A DNA stretch of 64,000 bases, taken from the NCBI GenBank assembly GCA_023053545.1, contig JAKZAN010000007.1, positions 2,666,001-2,730,000 of the forward strand, given 5' to 3'. Made by a program: the position numbers and the translations under genes. The notes below the pieces were generated by a model that saw only the letters and a list, made by a program, of their open reading frames with translations, searched no databases and was not told the DNA's origin. Numbering within the stretch: position 1 is the first letter of the stretch; each line of letters begins with the position of its first letter. Origin of the DNA: Lepidurus packardi (Eukaryota; Arthropoda; Branchiopoda; Notostraca; Triopsidae). Positions 28,001 through 39,900 of the stretch are shown here, piece by piece.

Positions 28001-31000
28001 AGTTTGAAAAAGAGGTAAACGACTACAAAGCTTGTGGGCGACCACACGGAATTCCGACTCGGGCAAGGCTTTTCCACTGCTTTAGCAAAGGAATTACTTT
28101 TAGCCCTACCAGGCTCCCACCGTTTCCCACCAAAAGGGAGACTGAAAGTCCTTTCTTTTAAATAAAAAAAACAGAAAAAGTAACTTCCTTGCCTCTTTTA
28201 CAAAAATCTCTGGCTGTTTCAGGAGTGTTCTCTTAAAAGAGGGTAAAAATCTCAGCCTGGGGATGCAAAAAAGATGTAAAAAGGGGTTAAAAGAGGTAAT
28301 GGTTTCCTCGCCTAATAAAGCTGGGGCATAAAGTGCAATACAACAGAGTAGAGTAGCATATACAGACGGCTTTCCTGAAATCGTTTCACGCTCTGATGAC
28401 TTTTGCCGGGGAGGCTTTGGGTGCACAAATGAGGAGAGGGATGCCATAACCGGCAGCATCTTTTCTTTAGCACCCGTACTTTTAAGTCCCACTCCACCCA
28501 CCTTTTCCGTTTGGCCCCTCAAAGCTAAAACAATACCTGAATGGAAACCCCCAGCCCTGGGAATACATAATACAAAAAAAGGAAGACAAAAAAAAGAAGC
28601 TTTTGTTCCCAACATCTATGTCCCTTAAACCTTAACCACGCATAGCACCCTTTTACATGTATAAATATATACTTGAAATACAATTGAAGTCGAAATCTTG
28701 GAGGGTCCCCAACTCCAGAACCACAGAAGAAAAAAAAAGAAAAATTGTTATCGCGTAATTTAAGAAACGCTTTGACATTATCCAACCCTATACCTTCTCA
28801 CCGTATCCAAAGGAGAAGAATGCGAGAGAGAAGGGACCAACACACATTTACAAGTATTTCCGCGTGACTTATCGCCGTTATCAGACGCCGGGGCTCTATA
28901 CTGATCAACACCCCCTCCTTGAAGCGGGATCACCCCAAATAGCTCTCTCTCTCTCTAGTCTATACCCCAAGCGCACCCGCCCCCTCGGCAGTTAATTAAT
29001 CTTAAACTGTACAGTCTTAGGCGATAGCGAAGGAAAAAAATTTCGCTCAAATAGACGTCGTTTTTCTTCATTAAAAGAGAACCCTGAACAAGAAAACGAT
29101 AAGCGTTTCTAGGGTGGCGGGGGTCCATTTCTTGCCCCTTGCGGGCGCTGCTTCTTGTAACTCAATTAGGCTGGTAGAGGGCGGGACCTACGGGATCAAC
29201 GTTGTTGACGTTTCCCTATCCGTATATACAAATATAAAGTAGTATAGTAAGTTAGGAATTCACACGCCATGCAGCAATTGGTAGTGTTGTCGACAGCAAT
29301 GGGCAGAGAAAACGGCCGAAAGACATTTTTTTTTGTTGGGTAATTCAGAAAAGAAAAGAGAAAATCTTGAGGGCAGCCACACACATATCTTTTCTCTTGG
29401 ATTGAGTGGAGGTTTTGTTGTTGGTCGCTGACACGGAGTGTGTATAACCTGATGGCCATAAAACGCGAAGGTAAAAGCCGGCGGAAACAGAATTGAGGGT
29501 AAGACGCGAAAGCAACCACTTGGGAAATTACCCAAAGTCTTCTTTAAGGCCCAAAAGTCCGATGCTGCATGTGCGAGTGCCTTTAATGGGTCTTATGTGT
29601 GTGCATGTGTGTCTGTGTGGATGGATGTGATGTATAGACGAAAACGGGGGGACGGAGATACTTCTTGCTTCCCTATAGATCGAGATGACTTGTTAGACAG
29701 ATCCCAAGACAAGCTGTATACCTAGCCTCCCCACAAGTCGCCATGTTTCTGCGGGTGATATGCGAGTCGTAAAAAGAAAACGCCAGGGTTATAACGTGAG
29801 TGACGTGCCCATTACAACATCCCCCAAGCGCCATTGATTCATGGCGGCTCTTGAACCGCAGTAATACATACATACGAGCGTTATTTATGTTGCAAGGTTG
29901 CAACCCCTTCCACTGTACAGTACACTCCTCCTTTTTCTCCCGCCACTCTCATGTATTACTTAACTTTCTACACGACCTATTATCATGCCCCATCAAGGGG
30001 CTAACGTGCCCCCATCTTTCGCGTCCCCCCAAAAATGGAAAATGGTACTTACATGGAAAGATTTGGATTCCGTGGATGGCTTATGGGGTCAAGTTTGTAC
30101 CTCCCGTCAAAACTGAATCATCTTGACCCAAAGAGTTCCCGTTCCCCAGCGTCCCACAACATCTGCACACATCCACCCACTACACACGTATAGAAAGTCG
30201 TCTGGTCATCCTCCCAGTGTCCACTGGCTCCGACTAGCGCTTTTTTCACCCTTTCCCGAAAACGTGGATTTTTTTGGATAGGTACTTGCACGCAAAGTTG
30301 TCATCCCGAACAGCTGGGAGGAATCGAGAAACATTCCACTCAAGCCACCTAGTTTAAGAACGACACCAAAGAAACAAAAAGAGCAAACTGAACATGACCA
30401 TGCAAAAAAAAAAAAAAGAATAAGGCTACCTAAACTTACAGCAGCGCTATTTTACTGCGATGGAGTGTGTCGCTTTTTGGTGGGGCGTCCGAAGATGCAG
30501 CGAAGTTATGTGCCCTAGACGAAATAAGAGTTGTCACATTAGCTATTCCCTTTCACTTGTATAAGCGATTGACTGGGGTAAACAAAATTGGTCCCCGATG
30601 GGTCGCAAGCGTTTGAAGTTGAAAGTCACCCGCCCTTCTTCATTGCTGCAGCTTTTTGGTTTCCATTTCCAGCGCGTTGACTTTCCGGCGGGTGCTGCAA
30701 GCGATCCCAGGATCGAGATGATGCACACACACACAAGTTCTTTAGGAATCTCGCGTTTTAACTCCCCGGACTTTGACTTGTGTCTTGTCTGTTAAACTCG
30801 TGACTTATTCATGACCTTCTGCCTCTTTAGGAAATCAGCGTGTATATTCGTCTACTTCGAAGCATGAAACAAAAAGTTTTTGCTCCTGATATTGCCTTCA
30901 CTGTCACCCGCACCGGGATATAAAAAAAGCGTGAGGTATATACTGCAGTCGGGAGCTCGGAAAAACCCGACAGCTTTGGCGTGGGGCTTGGGATACAACT

Positions 31001-32797
31001 CAAAACTCATCGCTTCAAGATGGGCACCTGCAACTTTCAAATCAAATCATCAACTATACATACAAGTTTCTCAGACCCTCTCTCTCTCTATTCCACTCCA
31101 TAAAGATAGCACACGCCAACTTGTCCAGTCACTTTCTTTTAGGAATTTTCCGTGCCTTGGCCAAGAGTCTGCAACTGGGCAAGACTAGTCTACTCTACAT
31201 GCATGCCAGGGTAGTACATTATCTAGGGTTATAGATTTTACTTGAAGTAAAAGTTGTATAAGAGAATCTGGATCCAAACAAAACGTTCTTTCCAAAATAC
31301 AACTATAACATCAACCAGCAAAAATTATTGCATTTTGCGACTTTCACAGATATTTGTGAAGATCCGTTCAAGAGTTCATTATCTAGACTAGTTTGGGACT
31401 TGACGTAACGACAGTGACAGGGCATGGCGTACGAACATTAGATACTCTGGCTTACTGTATACTTTCTGGCTTAAAACAGGAAGCAAAGACATGAGCTAAC
31501 CATGGATCCTGTCACTGCCGCTATCCGTCATAACTCTTCTATACACGGCACCATATACTATAACGCTATACGGCATACCACTAGAAACTAAATTTACTTA
31601 ACTATTTTCTTTAATAACTGCATTTTTTTCGTGTCCTTTACAATTTAAAGTTACAAAATAAAATTCACACAATGAAATTTTTGGTTAAAAAGTACAAAAT
31701 GTATACGTTATATGTAAACCCTACACTGACGTTCAACGTTCGCCCCTTCCAGCACCAGCACGAGAAAATCCTAAAGTAAATTCCTCCGGGGCCGCAGAAA
31801 TATATCTAATATAGAGCTCATAACTAATAAAAAGGTCCGAAAAGAAGAGGACTTTTGTTTCCTCGACGATCGCGCGGAAACGAGGAATCTCGCGGCGGCC
31901 TTAAGACAAAATGTTGTCTATGAGTATAACGATGTCACTTGGTGATCCCAGGTTGGATTGCCTCAGAATCCCCTGGACCTCTTTTGCTAGCGGGCCCAGT
32001 TGGCTTTGGCCTGTGCGCTTAAATCGGCGTCATTTAGGTTGAAGGAACGGGGGTGCTTGTTCGCTATGCTCGAACTCCTTCAGATCATAAATGGGGGGCT
32101 CTGGTAATACGTTCTTCCACGATTGTCGTCCTCTTAGCATCGCCTTTTTTATTTGTCCCTCTCTCGCCATCGGAAGAAAACACAACCCTTAACTGGCTGA
32201 GAAAAAAGGAAAAAAACAAAAGAAAACGGAACCGGCAAATTAAAGGTGGAAAGACTTGCCTCTCATTCAACTCCTGTCTGGGGCAAACTATAAAGAATCA
32301 AAGTCGCGCAAGAAAAAAAAGGTCCCTGTCCATCTTCATTTGCTGCCGTTCTTCCTGTTTTCGCCACGGAAGAAAAATGACGCTTCATTTTTTAAGGGTA
32401 GGGGGCCCATAATCCACGTCATTATCCCCGCGAAAGGCGGCCGCCGCCATTTATCTTGTGTCCCTTCGAGAGAATGTCACGTCAATAACCTATAGACGCA
32501 AATGAGATGAGGTAAATGAGCTTAAACGTTATTTTTTTCACCTTTCTTGTTAGTCCTCTTTCCACTTCCCCCCTCCCCTAACCCTTCCTCTTCCATAAAC
32601 ACAGAGCATTTAGAATCTCGGTCACATATCATGGGAAACGTGTCGACTTAACGAGCTCTTCGTGTTCTATCATTCTTATCACCTCATCAAACCTAAATTA
32701 GTATAAGAAAAAAAAAGTACTATATTAAAGTTTTGGTGCAAAGGGTTTATGGATAAGGGCTTCTCCGGCCGAGGGGGAGTGACTAAAAAGGCGGCTC

Positions 32798-32803
32798 TTT
32801 TAT
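32798..32803 (-). promoter_or_regulatory. Candidate poly(A) signal of X11
   Basis: AATAAA on the minus strand about 715 bases beyond the X11 stop codon. It is the nearest clear hexamer I noticed, so the 3'UTR length is tentative. Confidence 0.3.
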
Positions 32804-33517
32804 TTTATTTGCAACTCCATTTACTTGTTAGCTTTCTGGCAATGACTCGGTTACTTTCTTCTTTACTTCACAATCGCAATTTTTCATATTTCGTCCAAGC
32901 AAAATAACATAGCCAAACATGATTTTCTTTTCGGGCAAAGAAATGCAAAATCCGCGTTGAATTTCACCCCTCAACACGGAAACAAAAATCTCTTTCCCAA
33001 ATCGGCAACGCAAAATTATAGCCGATACTGAAAAGGAACACGGATACGGTCCTAACACATGGCACAATTGTTTAAAGCCTTTCTCCTCTCTTGCTTTCTT
33101 TCTTCACAAAGAAACTAAAGACGGAATTTAATAAAGAAAAGGAAACAGTAAAGCGAACAAGATAACGAACACGAGCTATGTACAGCAATTGATGCCCGAG
33201 CAGCAACAAGACGCTTGCAAACCTAACAATGGGAAAGGAATTCTGGTTTTCGTTAGATGATTCTTGATAATAATATAAGCTTAACTATAAACCAGCTCAG
33301 GAGAACACAACATAAAGATGCACGAAATAGGAACTCAAGCCATTATATAACGGTGTCGATAAACCTGTGACTGGTTGACGAGAATTCGTGTTTTGTTGAT
33401 GTGTGTCTGTGTGTGTGTAGTCTTGAACGTGTTTTTTTCAGTTCAGTGTTCAATTATGGTGTGTGTGGCGGATCACAGGAAGAATGTCTTTTCTTTTCTT
33501 TTGGTTTTCGCCGACAC

Positions 33518-33882
33518 TCACAAATAAACAGGCGTCTCTTGACCAGTGAGGAGTCGAAACATGGACGTCGGCATGGTCTTCATGTGGATCTATTAGAAAG
33601 CCGACCTCTTAGCCTCACATACTATCTTGGATTATGCTCCCGTATACTCTACAACTTCACTTTGTGTATATTTTAAAACTAGGTGATTTAGAATCTAAAA
33701 TTTCACATTTGGCATATGCATACCCACTAGTAAATCCGCACCAAACCGGACGGTTCACTGCACTTTATACTGCGTGTTTACTTCGTAAGAAAAAAAAACA
33801 ACGCCCCCTTGACATTAGTACTCCGCATAGCTTAGCTTACTAGCATGACGAAGGCAGAAACACGCTTACGTAAAAATTAAGC

Positions 33883-33918
<36 letters not shown>

Positions 33919-36900
33919 CTTGATTGGTAGTAATGGAGCTAATACCGACAAGGTAAGGTCCATCTTTGCCTTACTTTAATTCGAAGAATGCTAACTAATT
34001 TTGCACGTATGCCCCGTGAAGCACAATTGCAAAATTGTGAACATGTCTCCCACTAGGCATTATTTTAATAGTTTTTTTAACAGGAAGAATTGCATGTAAA
34101 TTCAATACACATTTCTGATGTTTTATCGTGCACACCGTTTTTATGCGCTGAAGCCATGCACAGCCAAACGGCGAATGAGTAATTATGGGGGAGTGTTGTT
34201 CTTTTCCCCAGAATTAAGAACGATGGGAAATGGAGTGTATACGGGAGCCTTTGAGAATAGAAAACAAGAATGAGAATCGTACCTCCCCTACTGACGTCGC
34301 CAACAATCCCACAATTCTTTCGTGCGGCACGGCGACAACGCTTTGACCGTTGATTTCGATGATTCGATGTCCAACCCTGACTCCGCCCCTTTCGGCAATC
34401 CCTCCTCTTAGTAAACTGCAAATCTGTAAAATAAGAGAAAGCAGAGTGGTTTACTTCCTTCCCAAGGTGGTAACTGTTAACTTAATAATACCCAGGGGGA
34501 AAATCCTTAAGATTTCTTAAGAATCTTTTCCCCAGGAAGAAAAGGATTTTACCACTCCGTTTTGAACGCTAAAGCCCAATTGATATTTAGTATCAGGTCG
34601 CTTAATTTTGACTTCGACTACGGGCGGACATGGCACGACAGTTAGCTTCACGGCTGTCGATGACTTGGCATTCTGGAAAGTAAAATAAGTCGTCAAGAAA
34701 TCCAACGAAGAATGAAATAAATAAATAAATAAAATAACTATAATAAACAAAAAAAATATTAACAAATAAATATAAATAAACGCAATAAATAAGAAAAGTA
34801 GAAAAAATTGCGAAATAACTAAGAAAACTTGTAACCCAAGGAACGAGAAATACTAAACTGTCAACTAGCTTTACTTTAACATATCCCTGGCAGGTGGATA
34901 AAGGCAACCCCACCAGGCTGACTCCATTGATGGCAATGATTTGATCCCCGATATTTAGCTGACCACAACGTGCAGCAGCTCCTGCAGGAGACAAATTGGC
35001 AATCACAACGGTGGGTAACATAGAGCCCCACCCCGATTCCACAATCACCATGCCGAGAATCTCGCCACGCGCCTTGGGAACAATCACCTGGAAAAAGAAG
35101 GTGATGGATCCTGCAACTAATTGAATTACGTGAAGCTTCTACCTCTTTCTGCAGCTCTTTCTTGGCAAACATTTGCAATTCATCGCCGAAAATCTCTTGC
35201 GAGTTGAGTACTTCCTGATAGTCCATCTCTCGGACAAAACTTTGGTCTTCGATTCCATTAGCTTTGAGGAATTCCATGTACGCGACTTGGAATGCTTGAC
35301 CAATGGACTGCGCAATAAACTGAGCCTAAACAAACGCGAATACAATTAGAAATATGTGTCTTTTGATTTTTTAAAATACTTCTTCGCTTTCAAAAACGTG
35401 GCAGATCATTTTGGGGGTAGGGCAAATTTGAGGCCCTTCTTCGCCATCAGGAGGCATGACCCGCCTCCGAGCCATGAGCACTACCAAATCGCCAATGTCC
35501 GCAATATAAGAAATGGTTCGTAAGGCATGATCCATCATAATTTCCTGCAATTTTTTGCAAATTATAAAATGCGTTAAATATCTTTGCAAGAGACGAAAGT
35601 CGCATGTCTAGGAACGGGCAATAGCCACCCAAAATCACACAAACCCTCACTACGTCCTTTACCGATAACTTTTTCTCAAGGCTAGCTACGTATAAATTAT
35701 GATCAATTATTGTTATTATTATTAACAGTAATCATAAGATCTTTGATTTATTCTTAGAGTTGACAATATGCTAAGAATGCTGAAATAATTACTACATTTT
35801 TTGAAGAATTGTTAGAAAGTTTAAAGAGAGCAATTTTTGACCGTAACCTGGTGGAAGCGGGAGCGCGTGGCAACTGAATAGCTTATTACCATGGTTACGA
35901 TATGCTTTTTAAAGCACACAAACAATGTAAACAAAAACAGTAAACGAAAACAATGGGTAACCATCGACCCAGCCACTCTCGCTACGTCACAAGGTGACGT
36001 GAACCACTTTTTCTTCAAACGATAATATTCCCTTAGCTTAGAAAAAACAAATATATCACTAGAAACTAGTTTATTTAGCTGTTAACTTGACTGTTGGTGA
36101 CTATTGGTCCTCCGAAGCATTTTTACCTTCAAATCAGTGTTCAGCACCATGATTTTCTCGGTGGAAATAAACAAATCCACTTCGGTGCTAGGCTGCGTTT
36201 CGCCTTCTGGGGCCTGTGAATCAGTGATCCGTACATATTATTGGTTAAGTCTTTTTTAATCTAATAACAAGAAAAATAAATAGTAAACTTAACAAACAGG
36301 CAACATTTATCAAAGTGTGTACGCTAAAACCAAACTACCCAACTTACCAACGCCTGGCGCCAAAAGTTTACAAAGGCAGCAGAGAAAGAAAAAACGGATA
36401 AAAAAGTGAAACAATTAGCAGCATTTTCATTTCTTTTCCACAAAAAGGAAAGAAAATTTCCTTAAGAATTGATTCGGAACAAACAAGCAAGAATGGCAAT
36501 TTCATCTCAACAAGAAAAGCAGGTATGTGGCCACATCCAGATGCTGTCCCAAATGAATCCCAAAATTAAACCAAAAAAATCAGATATTTCTTTTCTTCTT
36601 CTTTTTTTTCTGCATTTCTTTCAAAGCCATTCTGAAATAAGAAAAACGAAAATCCAGACACGGAAGGAAAACAACAGACATGTGCTGTTCCCAACACTCT
36701 CAGCCATGAGCCAGCTTTAGCTTAGGAGGATCCGTATTTTTTTTTTTAAATCAAAGACACATTGCATGCACTCTCAGCTTCAGCACACAGATGGGATTCT
36801 TTCTCAAAACATAATTCCCAGTTCAGGAAAGAAAAGAAGGTTAAGTAAGCAAAAGTGTCTGTCGCACAATTCCCCCTTTCCATGAAAAGCCGTGCTCGCA

Positions 36901-39900
36901 GGCTCTCAGCCATTTTTTGGTTTATCATCCCAGGAAAACATCGAGTTTTAACTTCCGGTATGTTTTTTTTGCGTGTGCCATATTTGTGTCTGTTTCTTAA
37001 ATACGAAGATGGCCAGTTTCAAGAAGAGCAGCCCATGCCACAACTCGCACGCACCTTCAGTCGTGTGACAGCTTCTTCCACCATCGTCTTTTTAGACCGG
37101 TATTTGGTGTCGTCTTCATCCGTTTCGCAGATTTCCATTGCGCCAAAGTAGCGCAGTCGGAAAGTGCAACCGTTGATGACGTCATGACTCAAGTAGACTT
37201 CGTGTTCCGTCCAACGCAGCAAGTTATCCTCCGCTTCTTCTTCTTCTCCTCCTCCTCCTCCTTCAACTTCGTGTCCCATCCCTTCTTCTTCAAGCTCCGC
37301 CTCCAGCTCCTCCTCGTCGTTCAGCACGCACCTCTCTGGCACGTGATTTAACTTTCGCAGGGGCGTTTCTAGCATCAGCATCTCCGTACTGGACGACAGA
37401 ACGTTCTCGATGATGGCCACGTTGTTGTTCTCCAAACTCTCGCCCAAGTACATTCTCTGACGCAACAATATGTCTGACTCAAACTGTGCCCCGCCCACGT
37501 CTTCTGGCTCTTTATCTTCGTCTTCCTCGTTAGGTGGCGCCTCTTCGTTGTTGTTCCCGGCAATAGATGGCGATAGCTTGAGTTTGCAAGAGAACCGGGA
37601 ACATCTTTCAGCTTCCTTTCGTTTTGTTCATTCCTTCGCTTTTCTTTATCAGGCAACATTTTGTTTTTAAAAAAAAGCCCAGCAATCTTCACGCCCAGAA
37701 ACGCGGAAAATTGGCATCTGGCAAAGCGACCACATACCCACCCATGGAATCTTTTAAGCCTTCCTAATTGTTCCCCCTTTTTTGTTAAGGCTCTTGAAAA
37801 GGTAAAAAGAGCCCTTTCCCTCCCCCCCCCAAGCCATTCTTCCCCCACAAAAAAAAAAACTAAGAAAACGTTGGACTTACTTTGATGCGCGACACTGCTT
37901 CCTCGGCTTGCATCATCCGCGTAATTTTGGTAGGAGCTCCTTCGCACACCAGTTGCGTAGAACCCAGGTAATGAGCGCGGAAGAGCACTCCCTCAATTAA
38001 AACTGCAGGTTCGTGGACCATGACTATAACCAATCCAAACCACCCCCCAAAAAACAAACGAAAGGAAAAAACAGCGTTAATGTGTGCAGAGATAAACTCG
38101 AAAACCCACGGCGATTTTTCTTTTTTTTTCTTTTTCTCTCCTTTTTTTATTATCTGTCTACTTTTTCTCTAAAATCACACGAGGAGTAGAAACTACCATC
38201 CAAAGAACGTGCAAAAAGAAACTCGAGGATTCCAGAAAACCATGCTAACTAACAACCGAATCAAAAAACGGAGGGGGGAAACGATTTCGGCTAAATCCGG
38301 GGTTTTATAGAACACATACAACAACCATAAAAACTCACCCCGTAATCAATAAACGAGAGCATATAGTGTGTGTATCGGTGCGCCCCCAAATTGTGCGACA
38401 AATCCCCCGGCGTCAATTCAATTTTCAATGATGGAAGATAAAAAAAAAGAAATACAACGAAAAGAAAGAAAAAACAGCAAAAGAAAAAAACGAGTGAAAA
38501 ACTTGCGCTTTCTTTATCCGACAGTGAAATTTGAGTGCTGCTGACAAACTACTGCCACGTCAAAATCCTTTTTTTATATACATAACTCTACATCACAGGT
38601 ATACATGTAAAAATTAGGCGGCTTTGCTTCAAGATTTTCATTCCCGACAAATTCCGCCAGTCATTACTCAAAAACAACAATCACAGTTTGTAAAATTAAA
38701 AATATACAGGCCAAGGGTTCGTAACTCGGTTCCTTGTTGTATGGAGTTACACAGTTAAGGCTCCCGTATACTTTAGCTTATTGATAGGAGAGAATTACAG
38801 ATGGCACTGATGTTCGTTATTGTTTTGCCAACGGGGTCTCCCCAAAAACCTGCTGGTCCAAAGTGACACTAGTGTGTCATAGTGTTGCAACACATTCTTT
38901 GAAAAAAATATCGCGCTGGTGGTTTTTACCGGAGAAGCTTAGTTAAAAATTTGAGTTGAAAATTGGTAGTTGGATCGGAAGTGAATTAGGTTAGGTTAGG
39001 TTAGTTTAGCTACTTGAACTTGGTCGAAAAAGTTGGTCGAAAATTGACAAACTAGTGTCAGTTTCGACACTCGTTTGTCATTTTGTTCGAGAACGTGTTG
39101 TGTTTTGCGAAGGCCTTGCGTAAGAATGTAAGAAAATACTGTATCAATACTGTGTCCCATATCATGTCGTCAAACTTTCGAAACAAGATTTCTCGAAAAC
39201 GGCTTGTCAGATTTGAAAGCAAACTAAAAAAAAAATCTTGTATTAGCAGCTAGTACATAAACAAAGGACAGATTTTTAGGTAACGAATTTTTAACCGTTA
39301 CAAACTTGATTGGCATATTGCTAATTTATTACTAGCTGGAAAAAAGTGTGCATTGGTTGTGCACTACCTGTTAGCAAGCTCAAAATTGCTGTCAAATAAT
39401 TTTTCCATTAAGCGCAACGGTTTTCTCAAAAAGTTGTTCCGAATTCTCCATGCTAATCGCCTATACCGAGCTAAGGTATACGGGAGCCTTAAGGTCCTCA
39501 GTTATAAAGTTATAAACGAGGTTATACGCATACAAATCTTAACCGATTAGTTAGGGTGTACGAAGCGGGTTGCGAACCCCTTGATACAGGCTTCCAATTC
39601 GCCAAACACACGCAAATTCAACCAAGAGCTATTTATTTTTTTTTAACATAAGCGAAAGTTTTTGTGTATATTTTATTTTGTATCTGTTACATCCCCCTTT
39701 TTGTAGAAGCTTGAAAATTAACTGAGAGCGAGGACAGAATCTTCTCCCGTGTAGTACAAAATTATTTCTCAACTGTATTCTTCTTCTTTAATTTTCAAGA
39801 AAAAAAAGTGTAGCCCACCAGGGGCGACACTTGAGTGAATACTGCCCCCCCTCCCCCCCAACACAAAAGTTTAGAAATTTTCCACCCCAGGAGCCCTTAA

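Larger units (their letters stand above)
21423..33517. other. About 12 kb without recognised genes
   Basis: It lies between the first identified exon of the Ig-domain gene and the last exon of X11. It most likely contains introns, the signal-peptide exon and the promoter of the Ig-domain gene, and the X11 3'UTR at its right end (a minus-strand AATAAA lies at 32798-32803). Simple sequence is present: CTCG repeats near 22252-22267, CT repeats near 28940-28956, CA/GT runs near 26350 and 29600. Open frames such as 26966-27304 (+) lack family signatures. Confidence 0.4.
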
